From Caulobacter rhizosphaerae (GTDB lineage: Bacteria > Pseudomonadota > Alphaproteobacteria > Caulobacterales > Caulobacteraceae), in contig NZ_CP048815.1 of assembly GCF_010977555.1 (NCBI RefSeq), positions 2,534,501 through 2,598,500 on the forward strand: 64,000 bases of DNA, read 5' to 3'. The translations under genes were made by a program, and so were the position numbers. The notes beneath the pieces are model-generated. The model ran no database searches and had not been told where the DNA came from. It worked only from the letters and a program-made list of their open reading frames with translations. This document shows positions 56,391 through 64,000 of the stretch, piece after piece (positions within the stretch are counted from its first letter, which is position 1; every line of letters starts with the position of its first letter).

Positions 56391-57510
56391 GGTGCGCGAC
56401 CTGCGCAGCGGGCTGATTGACGCAGGCCGCGTCGAAACCCAGCCCCAGTTGCTCGTCCCGAAGGGCAATCTCCTGATCGAAGTTCGACAGGGTGACGCCG
56501 ACCAAACGGATGCCTAGGCGTGGCGGATAGATCGAGCGGATCAGGTCTAGGCTCGTCTGGCGCAGCGTCTGGCGGTCGGCGACGGGCGAGGGGAGGGAGC
56601 GGCTGCGGGTCGCCTGCTGGAAATCGGCCCATTTGATCTTCACCGTCACCGTGCGAGCCCGGGCGCGGCTCTTCTCGCACCAGGCCCAGACGTCGTCGGC
56701 CATGGCCAGGACCCCGGCCTCGATGGGTTCGGGCTCGGTGTGGTCCTGGTCGAAGGTGGTCTCCGAGCCTGAGGACTTGCGCACCCGGTCGGGATTGACG
56801 GCGCGATGGTCCTCGCCGCGCGCGATGGCGTAATACCAAGGCCCCGACTTGCCGAAATGGTGCTGTAGGAAGGTCAGGGACTGGCGATGCAGGTCCTCGC
56901 CGGTGTGGATGTCCAGGCGCTTCATCTTGGCCTCGGTGACCGCACCCACTCCATGGAAGCGGCCGATCGGCAGGGATTGGACGAAGGCCTCGCCCTTGCC
57001 CGGCGGCACCACGAGCTGACCGTTGGGCTTGCGCTGATCGGAGGCCAGCTTGGCCAGGAACTTGTTGTAGGAAATCCCCGCCGAGGCGGTCAGTCCGGTC
57101 TCGGCCAGGATCCGCGCCCGGATCTCCTGGGCGGTGTCGGTGGCGGTCGCCAGGCCACGGCGGTTTTCGGTGACGTCGAGATAGGCCTCGTCCAGCGACA
57201 GCGGCTCGATCAGGTCGGTGTAGTCGGCGAAGATCGCGTGGATCTGGCGCGAGACGGCCTTGTAGACCTCGAACCTGGGCGGAACGAACACCAGGTCCGG
57301 GCAGTTGCGCAGCGCCGTGGTCGAGGGCATGGCCGAGCGCACGCCGAAGGCGCGCGCCTCGTAGCTGGCCGCCGCCACCACGCCGCGCCGGGCGCCGTGG
57401 CCGACCGCCAGCGGACGGCCCTTGAGGCTGGGATCATCGCGCTGTTCGACCGACGCATAGAAGGCGTCCATGTCGATATGAATGATCTTGCGAATCCCGT
57501 CGCCGGCCAT
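56383..57510 (-). CDS. dinB: DNA polymerase IV (Y-family)
   Basis: A 375-aa Y-family polymerase for translesion synthesis. Catalytic motifs are IIHIDMDAFYASVEQRD and LIEPLSLDEAYLDVT; the HhH-type segment is GRFHGVGAVTEAKMKRL, and the little-finger domain runs from about residue 240. The beta-clamp-binding end is not obvious. ATG 57510 is chosen from family length; the frame is open to 57549. It follows alkB by 56 bases. The upstream LexA-like sequence and the LexA box before the first gene suggest SOS control. Confidence 0.94.
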   Translation of the reverse strand: MAGDGIRKIIHIDMDAFYASVEQRDDPSLKGRPLAVGHGARRGVVAAASYEARAFGVRSAMPSTTALRNCPDLVFVPPRFEVYKAVSRQIHAIFADYTDLIEPLSLDEAYLDVTENRRGLATATDTAQEIRARILAETGLTASAGISYNKFLAKLASDQRKPNGQLVVPPGKGEAFVQSLPIGRFHGVGAVTEAKMKRLDIHTGEDLHRQSLTFLQHHFGKSGPWYYAIARGEDHRAVNPDRVRKSSGSETTFDQDHTEPEPIEAGVLAMADDVWAWCEKSRARARTVTVKIKWADFQQATRSRSLPSPVADRQTLRQTSLDLIRSIYPPRLGIRLVGVTLSNFDQEIALRDEQLGLGFDAACVNQPAAQVAHHA

Positions 57511-57532
57511 GAGGGGGATTGTAGCTGCGTGC

Positions 57533-57547
57533 GAACAAAAGGGAAAC
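57533..57547 (-). promoter_or_regulatory. Degenerate LexA-box-like site upstream of dinB
   Basis: On the dinB strand the sequence is GTTT-N7-GTTC, one base off the alphaproteobacterial GTTC-N7-GTTC consensus, 22 bases before the dinB start. It may be a weak LexA site or chance. Confidence 0.3.
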
Positions 57548-57566
57548 ATGCGTCAGCGGATTGGTC

Positions 57567-58148
57567 TCAGGCGCGAACCGTCCGGAAGGTCACCGAATAG
57601 CGCAGGGCCTCGACCGGCGGGATGCTGTGCTGCCAGTCGCTGCGAGACGGCCCGCTCATCAGATAGGCCGAACGCGGCGCGGCCAGGATCGAAGCGCGGT
57701 CCCACCTGTCGCCGATCTTGCGGCGCAGGCGGAAGGTGCAGGCCGACAGCAGCGAGACGCCGGCGATGGCCACGGCCGGCGGTCGGTCGCGATGCCAGCC
57801 GATGCCTGCCCCGGGCGCGTATTCGGTGACCAGGGCGTGCCGGAAGGTCTCGCGGGCCAGGCCCGTGAACGCCGCGACCCGGTCCAGGAGGAGCATGAGG
57901 ACATCGGGCAGGGGCTCGCCAGTCTCGACCATGGCGCCGCCCGTGTCGCGTCGCCAGCCGAACGCGGCGATGCGCCGGTTGCCCAAATAGCCCAGATGTT
58001 CGTAGGGCTTGAAGTCCAGGGCCGCGAACCGGCGCGCCAGATCGCCTTCCTCCTCGGCGGTGATCAGGTCGGGCTGGTATCGGAAGCCCGCGGGCATGGC
58101 CTTGGACGGGGGCGGCGGCAGGTCAAAGAGGCTGGGCTGAAGGCTCAT
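57567..58148 (-). CDS. alkB: AlkB-family 2-oxoglutarate/Fe(II) dioxygenase
   Basis: A 193-aa oxidative DNA-dealkylation enzyme of the ALKBH2/3-like AlkB type. Iron ligands are His and Asp in GIGWHRDRPP and His in SDWQHSIPPVE; the 2-oxoglutarate-binding Arg lies in LRYSVTFRTVR. The N-terminus FDLPPPPSKAMPAGFRYQPD is typical. ATG 58148 overlaps the preceding stop as TGATG. With dinB it forms a repair and tolerance pair. Confidence 0.92.
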   Translation of the reverse strand: MSLQPSLFDLPPPPSKAMPAGFRYQPDLITAEEEGDLARRFAALDFKPYEHLGYLGNRRIAAFGWRRDTGGAMVETGEPLPDVLMLLLDRVAAFTGLARETFRHALVTEYAPGAGIGWHRDRPPAVAIAGVSLLSACTFRLRRKIGDRWDRASILAAPRSAYLMSGPSRSDWQHSIPPVEALRYSVTFRTVRA

Positions 58149-58477
58149 CAGGGGGCCTCGCGTTTCGCGGTCGACGAGGACGCCGGCGGATCGACCTGGC
58201 TCACGGCGCACCAGTAGGACCAGGGAACCCCGGCCGTTAGCTCCATCTCGAACCAGGCCGTCTCGCCGACGAAATCGGGGACGTGCTCGGGCGAGACGAA
58301 CGTCACGCGGCTGCGGGCATGGCCGTTGGCGCCCGGGAAGGTGAAGTAGAGCGTCCGGCTCGAAGGATCGCCCGTTCGCTCGCGCTGGCGGGTCAGCATC
58401 TCGATGCAGCGGCGCCAGACGCGGGGCGGCTGGCCGGCGGGCGCGGCAAGGCGCCCACGGCGAGGGGGAGGGGACAT
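58148..58477 (-). CDS. Hypothetical protein, first gene of the alkB-dinB unit
   Basis: A 109-aa protein with a basic N-terminus and a core including RTLYFTFPGANGHARSRVTF and EMELTAGVPWSYWCAVSQVD. I do not recognise the family. It is directly downstream of the LexA box, and its stop overlaps the alkB start, so it is very probably co-expressed in the SOS response. Confidence 0.7.
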   Translation of the reverse strand: MSPPPRRGRLAAPAGQPPRVWRRCIEMLTRQRERTGDPSSRTLYFTFPGANGHARSRVTFVSPEHVPDFVGETAWFEMELTAGVPWSYWCAVSQVDPPASSSTAKREAP

Positions 58478-58493
58478 GGCGGATTTCCAGAAT

Positions 58494-58508
58494 GTTCTCT
58501 AAATGTTC
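58494..58508. promoter_or_regulatory. LexA (SOS) box
   Basis: GTTC-TCTAAAT-GTTC at 58494-58508 matches exactly the alphaproteobacterial LexA consensus GTTC-N7-GTTC. It lies 17 bases upstream of the first gene of the minus-strand repair unit and 102 bases upstream of the divergent exonuclease gene, so it could control both. Confidence 0.8.
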
Positions 58509-58609
58509 CAAATGATCGAGCGGAGTCAATCGACCGGAGCGCGAAACCTCGGCTGGCGCGTTTCGCGCGTGGCTGGTCTGGCCCGCGTCAGCGGTGATAT
58601 GCGGAGAAG

Positions 58610-59506
58610 ATGGCGGAGCAGGACCTGGATCTTGAGGCGATGGCGGCGGCCCTGCGGGCCAGCGGCGAATACCGGGTACTGCGCCGGCTGGGCCCCAGAC
58701 CGCGGATCGTCGTTCCCGATGGGGTCGCCACCCGCTGGGGCCTGTTCGTCGATGTCGAGACCACAGGGTTGGATCCGCGCCGCGACGAGATCATCGAACT
58801 GGCGATGGTCCCGTTCCGCTACGGCCTCGACGGGCGGATCTACGAGACCGGCGAACCCTTCCACGGTTTCCGCCAGCCGGCCGAGCCGATCCCTGCGGAA
58901 ATCACCGCCCTGACCGGCATCGACGACGCCATGGTGGCGGGCAAGTCCATCGACCTGGACGCCGTGACCGCGGCCGCGGCGCCGGCCGCCCTGGTCATCG
59001 CCCACAATGCCGCCTTCGACCGGCGCTTCCTGGAGCGGTTCTGCGAGGTGTTCCGCACCAAGCCCTGGGCCTGCTCCATGACTCAAGTCGACTGGAGCGC
59101 CGAGGGCCACGAGGGCGTCAAGCTCGGCTACCTGGCCGCCGGGGCCGGCTTCTTCTACGACCGCCACCGGGCGGTCAACGACTGCGCGGCGGCGATCGAA
59201 CTGTTGGCGACCGACCTGCCCAGGAGCGGCGTCCCAGCGCTGGCCAAGCTTCTCGAAACCGCGCGCACGCCCACCTGGCGCATCTGGGCCGAGAACTCGC
59301 CGTTCGCGATGAAGGACCTGCTCAAGGCCGGCGGCTATCGCTGGAACGGCGACGATGGCGTGCCGCCGCGCTGCTGGTACATCGACGTGGCCGACGCGCG
59401 GAAGGACGAGGAACTGTCGTTTCTCCAGAAGGAGATCTATCGCGGGGAGATCCACCTGCTCAGCCGGCGGATCGACGCCCATGACCGGTTCTCGGATCGA
59501 TGCTGA
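58610..59506 (+). CDS. DnaQ-like DEDDh 3'-5' exonuclease
   Basis: A 298-aa protein. ExoI is LFVDVETTGLDPRRDEIIEL, ExoII is LVIAHNAAFDRRFLERF and ExoIII is YDRHRAVNDCAAAIELL with the His of the DEDDh class, together covering residues about 44-205. A C-terminal 90-residue domain (WNGDDGVPPRCWYIDVADAR) is of unknown fold. It could be a proofreading-like or repair exonuclease. The end overlaps the GIY-YIG gene by 7 bases. ATG 58610. Confidence 0.9.
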   Translation: MAEQDLDLEAMAAALRASGEYRVLRRLGPRPRIVVPDGVATRWGLFVDVETTGLDPRRDEIIELAMVPFRYGLDGRIYETGEPFHGFRQPAEPIPAEITALTGIDDAMVAGKSIDLDAVTAAAAPAALVIAHNAAFDRRFLERFCEVFRTKPWACSMTQVDWSAEGHEGVKLGYLAAGAGFFYDRHRAVNDCAAAIELLATDLPRSGVPALAKLLETARTPTWRIWAENSPFAMKDLLKAGGYRWNGDDGVPPRCWYIDVADARKDEELSFLQKEIYRGEIHLLSRRIDAHDRFSDRC

Positions 59507-60144
59507 ATCTGGCGACCTTTCCCGGCGTCAGCGCTGACGCGCGGCTGTGGTCGCGCCAGGACGTCCTCGCAAGGCCATCCCCCGCGCCGGCGGCGGCGGG
59601 CGTCTATGCCTGGTACTTCGATGTCCCTCCAGGCGCGGTCGATCGAACTGGCTGCCACCGGCACGGCGATCTCTGCCTGCTCTATGTCGGCATCTCGCCC
59701 AAGGAGCCGCCGGCCAACGGCCGCGCGCCGTCGAGGTCGACCCTGCGCCAGCGGCTGCGCACCCACTATGCGGGCAACGCCGCCGGCTCGACGCTGCGCA
59801 AGACGTTGGGCTGCCTGCTCGGCGACACCCTGGGCATCGCCTTGCGGCGCGTCGGATCGGGCGAGCGCTACACCTTCGGTAACGCCGGTGAACAGGTCCT
59901 GGATGGCTGGATGGACCAACATGCTTTCGTGACCTGGCAGGAGACCGACCAGCCCTGGCTGCTGGAGCGAGGCATCCTCGCCTCGGGCCTGTCCTTGCCG
60001 TTGAACGTCAGGGACAACCCGTGCGAGGCCCACACCCGGCATGTCAAAGCCGTTCGCGCCGAGGCGATGCGTCGCGCCGACGTCCTGCCCGTGCTGACCG
60101 ACAACGGCGGGCCGCGTCGCCCGGGACTCGCCAATCGTTCCTAG
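59500..60144 (+). CDS. GIY-YIG-like protein
   Basis: A 214-aa protein. The motif pair is GVYAWYFD and LCLLYVGISPKEP, followed by LRQRLRTHYAGNAAGSTLRK with the conserved Arg of GIY-YIG nucleases. The remainder (RRVGSGERYTFGNAGEQVLD) has Glu residues in position for metal binding. It starts inside the end of the exonuclease gene, so the two are co-translated. Related proteins are hypothetical; a nuclease or repair role is likely. Confidence 0.8.
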   Translation: MLNLATFPGVSADARLWSRQDVLARPSPAPAAAGVYAWYFDVPPGAVDRTGCHRHGDLCLLYVGISPKEPPANGRAPSRSTLRQRLRTHYAGNAAGSTLRKTLGCLLGDTLGIALRRVGSGERYTFGNAGEQVLDGWMDQHAFVTWQETDQPWLLERGILASGLSLPLNVRDNPCEAHTRHVKAVRAEAMRRADVLPVLTDNGGPRRPGLANRS

Positions 60145-60167
60145 CGAAGGCCCCCGGGCCGCGAGCG

Positions 60168-60356
60168 CTAGAGTTCGTGCGGCTGGAAACAGGCCGGGTC
60201 CAGGCCCTCGGGTACGCCCCGGACATAGAGGCCTTCGGCATGGTGGCGTGCGAAATCCTCGACCTCGTAAACCTGGCCGTTGAAAACGCCGAGATGGGGC
60301 AGGTCCGCGCCCGTGCGCAGCACCTGTTCTCCGGGCTCGAAGGTCCGCTCGATCAT
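60168..60356 (-). CDS. Small hypothetical protein
   Basis: A 62-aa protein: IERTFEPGEQVLRTGADLPH, then LGVFNGQVYEVEDFARHHAE and a C-terminal DPACFQPHEL. No domain is recognised, but the composition is protein-like. ATG 60356 is the best start; a longer GTG reading exists. It is downstream of the nuclease gene on the same strand. Confidence 0.5.
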   Translation of the reverse strand: MIERTFEPGEQVLRTGADLPHLGVFNGQVYEVEDFARHHAEGLYVRGVPEGLDPACFQPHEL

Positions 60357-60445
60357 GCTGGGTCTCCCGTCCTCGTCCAGTCTCGCGGTCGATAACGCCT
60401 CGGGGCCGGATTGGTCGGCGGCCGTCGCCCTCACGACTTCGTGGG

Positions 60446-60877
60446 TCAGGGCGTGACGGGCTGTTTCGGCTGGATGGGCTTGGAGGCGGCCCACGCCCCT
60501 CGGCCCTCGGCGCGGGCCTTGGCCTCCGCCGCCGCATACAGGCCTTTGCTGTAGCGGCGATACTCGGTGGCGAAGCCCGATCGGATCAGCGCCGCGTTCA
60601 GGTCGGGCGACGCGTCCGACCAGCAGCGGCCCACGAACCGACCGTAGCGGTCCCGGTCGACGAAGCGGCAGCCGACCCGTCCTCGCGTCAGGCGCACGAG
60701 TTCGTCGCGCGCGTCATAGGCCAGGGGTTCGGCTGGCGTCGCGCCGCGGCGGACTTCCGGTGCGTCGACGCCGAACAGCCGGACGCTTTCGGATCCGCAG
60801 CGCAGCGTGTCGCCATCGTGAACCTTGGGCGCGGTGCAGGCGATGATGGCGGCGGCGAGGAGCAGGGGAGCAGGCAT
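60446..60877 (-). CDS. Secreted thermonuclease (SNase-like)
   Basis: A 143-aa staphylococcal-nuclease family protein with a short signal peptide (APLLLAAAIIACTAPKVHDG). Active-site residues are visible: Asp in VHDGDTLRC, Arg/Asp/Glu in VRLFGVDAPEVRRG and Arg in YGRFVGRCWSD. The length is typical of small island-borne nucleases. It would degrade extracellular or periplasmic DNA or RNA. ATG 60877. Confidence 0.9.
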   Translation of the reverse strand: MPAPLLLAAAIIACTAPKVHDGDTLRCGSESVRLFGVDAPEVRRGATPAEPLAYDARDELVRLTRGRVGCRFVDRDRYGRFVGRCWSDASPDLNAALIRSGFATEYRRYSKGLYAAAEAKARAEGRGAWAASKPIQPKQPVTP

Positions 60878-61229
60878 GAGCCTGCTCTATCGTGCTTCGC
60901 GTTCGCGGACAGCGTCTTCGTCCCGCCGACAACAGTGAACGGCGCCTCGGCCTCCAACAGTGAACGGCGCCTCGGCCTCACGGCCTGCGGGATGACACCG
61001 GCGCCGAACCTTCCTCATGCAGGGCGCCGGCGTTCGAGTTGGCCAAGCTACGTCAGGTGATCACGCGTTATGATCCGTTCGGCGGCGACGCGGGTTTGAC
61101 GTTCGATTGACGCCCCATCGGGCCAACAGCCAATTCTCGCTCTCAAATCCTTGGCAGGTTCTGGCTCTTCGCGTTGCTGCGAAGGTCCGAACTGACCAGC
61201 AGTCGTGCGCTCGTCACTCTTTCGTCTCG
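60878..61229. other. Gap with a tandem duplication, no gene
   Basis: No coding sequence is credible here. The gap contains the two-copy 25-base repeat at 60930-60979 and otherwise shows nothing recognisable. Confidence 0.5.
60930..60979. repeat. Exact two-copy 25-base tandem repeat
   Basis: The unit (starts CAACAGTGAACGGCG, ends CCTCGGCCTC) occurs at 60930-60954 and again directly at 60955-60979 without mismatch. Confidence 0.9.
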
Positions 61230-61883
61230 CTACCCATGGCTGGCTTCGGAAAGCACGTTCGTCACAAGCCGTCGGCCGTTCTGGGCCGCCGCGCCGCGTA
61301 CAAGGAGAAATTGGACTAGGAGACAAACAGCGTAGGCTAGGACCAGGGACGGCGGCTTGACCTTCAAGGCGGCCAAGGGCGGTAGCGCGATCAAGAAGAG
61401 CAGCGATGTGACGGCGTAGTCACGATAGAGAAGATACTGCTTGTTGGCGTCCAGCACTCCCGGCTTGTTCTCATGCGCCTTGTAGAGTTTGAACCAAGCG
61501 CGGTTCTGAGCGTGAGCATCGATGGCGACCTCTCCGTGCCTTTGCCTCAAACTATCCATGTCGACGCGCGCATCGGCCGGACCCAAGTCGCTGAATGCGC
61601 GCCCGCCCGGTAGCGGGTCGGCCCAGCGCAGATAGACGATGCGCGCCTTCGTCAATGGCGAGAACTGGTCGGCGAGAACCCCGGCGACAACCGCCGCCAA
61701 ACTGGCCGGGCCAATCGTCGAGAGCATTCCCAAGCCGCCGTCGAGCTTGGGCAAGGCCAGCTTGCTGGTCGCGACGAACGCGGCGAACACGGCAATATTG
61801 GCCGCGACGACCGTCGCCAGCATCACGCGATTGATGAGCTTGAGCGGAACAGGGACCTTGGCGGCGGCTGGCTTCTTGCCCAT
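61230..61883 (-). CDS. Four-helix membrane protein of the E1-JAB unit
   Basis: A 217-aa protein. Two helices lie near the N-terminus (MLATVVAANIAVFAAFVATS; IGPASLAAVVAGVLADQF). A charged cytoplasmic middle of about 80 residues (RVDMDSLRQRHGEVAIDAHA) is followed by two helices (YAVTSLLFLIALPPLAAL; LVLAYAVCLLVQFLLV). No family is recognised; the layout recalls SLATT-type effector membrane proteins. ATG 61883 overlaps the MBL stop, so it is the last gene of the three-gene unit. Confidence 0.75.
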   Translation of the reverse strand: MGKKPAAAKVPVPLKLINRVMLATVVAANIAVFAAFVATSKLALPKLDGGLGMLSTIGPASLAAVVAGVLADQFSPLTKARIVYLRWADPLPGGRAFSDLGPADARVDMDSLRQRHGEVAIDAHAQNRAWFKLYKAHENKPGVLDANKQYLLYRDYAVTSLLFLIALPPLAALKVKPPSLVLAYAVCLLVQFLLVRGAAAQNGRRLVTNVLSEASHG

Positions 61884-62962
61884 CAGTTGCTTTCCTGGTC
61901 TTCGGGATAGGGGATGGCCACCGCCGGTCCCCATCCGGCGCGTTGCTGCAGCGGATGAGACCAGGACACGGCGTTGCCTTCAGTGGCGACGACTAGCGCG
62001 CCCCGATGGGCGAAGGCGCGCACGACCGACTTGCGCGGGTGGTGCTCGTCTTCCTTAGCTGAGCTGACGATCGCGGAGATGGTCTCAGACCCCGCCGTAA
62101 CGGGCTCCGCCAGCCGGGGGCCAAGCAGGGCGTCGAGCAGGTCGGTGGAGACATTGCGTCGGGAACCGTGGTGGGGAACCTGGATCATGTCCAAGCCCGG
62201 CAGGATGAGACCAGCGCTTGGCGCATAGGCAACGGCTTCGGCCAGGGCCTCACGTCCGGCGTCGCCGGTGAGCAAGATCTTGCGGCCAAGGTCGGCGTAT
62301 TGGACCACGCTCATTTCGTTCTCGCGGCTGGTTGCTTCGGTCGAGAACACCTCCTCCCCCCAAGCCGCGCGCACGAAGTTGGTGATCCTCTTCAAAATCC
62401 GGGCGAACTCCTCGAGCAGGCCGTCTTCGACGCTTTCGACCGCCTCGGGCGTCTTGTCGGAATCCAGGATCAGCTGGCCAAACCGGCTGGGAGACGGAGC
62501 CAGAACCGTGAAAGCGCCGATCTTGGCGCCCTGGAACGGTTCCTGGATCGGAATGCCGCGCCTGTCCGCGATCTCCTCGAGCGCAACGAGGTTGGGATAG
62601 GCCGAGCGCAATTGCGCCTCCAGCCGCGCGGCGGAGGTGTAGGTGGCGAAGTAGGGCAGCAGCACCTCGGCATAGATCCAGGGGCGCAGCATCCACAGCG
62701 CGCCGACATTGTAGGTCTCCAAGACGGTTCTCAAGCCACCGGCATGATCCCCGTCGGAATGAGTGACGACCACATGGTCGATAAACCCAGGTCGGCCGTA
62801 GTGGTCGTTGATATGTTTGGCCACGCCGTTGCCGCTGGCTTGGAAACCGCCATCGACGACATGGATGAACATCTCCGTGCCCAGCTGATAGCGCAGGGTG
62901 ATGGCGTCGCCGCTCTTCTTCGACTCCACGCTCAGGAAGTCGACTTCGACAAAATTGACCAT
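61883..62962 (-). CDS. ComEC-like metallo-beta-lactamase-fold hydrolase
   Basis: A 359-aa MBL-fold protein with no membrane part. The signature is THSDGDHAGG (about residues 67-76), with the Asp in LLTGDAGREAL and the His in IQVPHHGSRRN, as in ComEC-type nuclease domains. It would be a metal-dependent phosphodiesterase or nuclease. ATG 62962 with GGGGGAA upstream overlaps the E1-JAB stop (TGATG). It acts with its neighbours by context. Confidence 0.88.
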   Translation of the reverse strand: MVNFVEVDFLSVESKKSGDAITLRYQLGTEMFIHVVDGGFQASGNGVAKHINDHYGRPGFIDHVVVTHSDGDHAGGLRTVLETYNVGALWMLRPWIYAEVLLPYFATYTSAARLEAQLRSAYPNLVALEEIADRRGIPIQEPFQGAKIGAFTVLAPSPSRFGQLILDSDKTPEAVESVEDGLLEEFARILKRITNFVRAAWGEEVFSTEATSRENEMSVVQYADLGRKILLTGDAGREALAEAVAYAPSAGLILPGLDMIQVPHHGSRRNVSTDLLDALLGPRLAEPVTAGSETISAIVSSAKEDEHHPRKSVVRAFAHRGALVVATEGNAVSWSHPLQQRAGWGPAVAIPYPEDQESN

Positions 62963-64000
62963 CAATTCCCCCGTGCGATCGCCGACGATGTGATCTTGCC
63001 CAAGATGGTGCGCACGCCGTCGTCACCGGCGATGACCATCAGCGGCGGGGCGTCCGAGAAGCTGACGACGCCGCCGATCCACTTCAGAAGGTTGGCGTCG
63101 TCCTGGCTAGGCTGGCTCGAGTGCCTGGGCGGGTGGGTGTGCCACTCGCCGACATAGGTCAGGTTCAGCGCCGTGGCGTCCTCGACCTGTTCGACGGTCT
63201 GGTAGACGCCGACCATGCCGCGCACGAAGCCGGTCGCCGAGTGCTCGCTGTCCGGGGGCGGGTCGAAATGGCCCACGATATAGGCGCGCCGTTCGCGCCG
63301 ATCCCAGCTTCCTACCAGGATGCCGCCGGTTTCCAGGCCGTTGGCCGCCGCCCGCGCGGCCTCGATCTCGCGAATGACCGCCTCGCGGATCATCACGGTC
63401 CAGCCTTCGACCTCGATCCTGAGGTAGGCGTCGGCCGGCCAGCGATCGACGGCCACACCCTCGGCGCCGAGGCGCCAGATCTCGATCAGGCCTTCGTCGG
63501 CCAAAGGCCGCTCCAGCAGCGTCCTTACCGCCAGCCCTGCGAAGATCGCCACCCTGGATTGGGGCACTTGGAGGCTCATGCTGCGGCACCCGCCCGCCGG
63601 GAGGATGCCTGAACCATCGTGCAGGTGGCGCAGGAGGTGCGGCGTCGAGGCCAGGCGCCAGTAGTAGGACATCTCCAGCGCGTCCAGGCGGATCGCGCGC
63701 TCGTGGCTCTCGACCAGTACGACTAGCTCATCTCCGCGCGGGTTGAAGAACGTCGAGGCTGACCTCGCCGTGTGGGGCGCGTGATTGGCCAGCCAGCGCG
63801 CGACGGGCACCGAGGCCGAGGCGTCGATGACCAGCTCCGCGTCCGTCAGCCCTTCGGTTGAGGCCTTACGCACGTCGCCGACGAGGCCGACCGCGGCCTT
63901 AGGGTCGTCGAGCAAGGCATTGATTTCAAAGGTCAGGGCCATAGCCTTCGGAGCGCCGGCACCGATCGGCGACAGGGCATGCCGGGCCAGGTTGTGCGGC
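62962..64000 (-). CDS. ThiF/E1-JAB fusion protein (5' part outside window)
   Basis: About 345 codons are visible and the reading frame runs off the window edge. The beginning, HNLARHALSPIGAGAPKA, matches E1/ThiF enzymes, as does DAELVIDASASVPVARWLA. The C-terminal part is a JAB/MPN domain: ETGGILVGSW with the catalytic Glu, and the JAMM motif EWHTHPPRHSSQPSQDD with two His, Ser and Asp ligands. E1 adenylates a ubiquitin-like or sulfur-carrier protein, and JAB removes it. The Rossmann GxGxxG loop lies upstream beyond 64000. ATG 63942 exists inside the frame but is unlikely to be the true start. Confidence 0.88.
   Translation of the reverse strand, partial: PHNLARHALSPIGAGAPKAMALTFEINALLDDPKAAVGLVGDVRKASTEGLTDAELVIDASASVPVARWLANHAPHTARSASTFFNPRGDELVVLVESHERAIRLDALEMSYYWRLASTPHLLRHLHDGSGILPAGGCRSMSLQVPQSRVAIFAGLAVRTLLERPLADEGLIEIWRLGAEGVAVDRWPADAYLRIEVEGWTVMIREAVIREIEAARAAANGLETGGILVGSWDRRERRAYIVGHFDPPPDSEHSATGFVRGMVGVYQTVEQVEDATALNLTYVGEWHTHPPRHSSQPSQDDANLLKWIGGVVSFSDAPPLMVIAGDDGVRTILGKITSSAIARGN

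Noticed and set aside
60930..60979. Second attachment site of the island
   Set aside because: The repeat is a local tandem duplication and does not resemble the guaA 3' end.
62976..63942. Complete stand-alone JAB gene starting at 63942
   Set aside because: The codons upstream to the window edge continue the E1 signature (NLARHAL...PKA), so the gene is a partial E1-JAB fusion.

Overview
This is a GC-rich (roughly 70 percent) alphaproteobacterial chromosome segment. Gene content and style fit a Caulobacteraceae member (Caulobacter or a close relative): HspQ, a tgt/queuosine gene, an ast arginine-succinylation operon, a cysTWA operon, a tamA-tamB pair, guaB/guaA, and a LexA box of the alphaproteobacterial form GTTC-N7-GTTC. 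The genus is inferred from overall gene content, not from a marker phylogeny.

Positions 1 to about 41735 look like ordinary chromosome. The order is: 3' end of tgt; a reductase-fold protein, an M1 peptidase and a lipoprotein on the minus strand; tRNA-Lys(TTT); a six-gene membrane/MoxR operon (DUF4129-like, DUF4350-like, MoxR, DUF58, SpoIIM-like, RDD); a YciC-like membrane protein; an 850-base stretch without a gene that holds a palindromic repeat cluster; cysT-cysW-cysA; a minus-strand operon encoding a circularly permuted ATP-grasp, an alpha-E protein and a transglutaminase (a predicted peptide-modification module); tamA-tamB; an M20 hydrolase with astA-astD-astB and a GNAT; a LytTR regulator divergent from an acyltransferase; phhA and hspQ; a Ppx/GppA phosphatase with rlmE; an unrecognised two-gene unit (HEAT-like plus HEARH metalloprotein); guaB, a MAPEG protein, an RsmB-type methyltransferase and guaA.

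From the 3' end of guaA to the window edge (about 41736-64000) the DNA reads as an integrated genomic island. A P4-type tyrosine integrase lies just behind guaA, a known island integration hotspot, preceded by repeated TGACGGTA motifs. It is followed by AlpA, a secreted Cys-rich protein and a RES-domain toxin-like protein. Next comes a conjugation module scarred by deletion: only the tails of traG and trbE remain and trbB, trbC and trbD are missing, while trbJ, trbK, trbL, trbF, trbG and trbI are intact. An XRE regulator, a serine recombinase and DUF3768 follow. A DNA-repair cassette (109-aa protein, AlkB, DinB, small membrane protein) has a textbook LexA box in front of it. Then come a DnaQ-like exonuclease overlapping a GIY-YIG protein and a secreted thermonuclease.

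At the far right edge is the most interesting unit: a partial E1 (ThiF)-JAB fusion, a ComEC-like metallo-beta-lactamase and a four-helix membrane protein, joined by stop/start overlaps. It resembles ubiquitin-like conjugation systems of prokaryotes and is a candidate defence system. It continues beyond the window.
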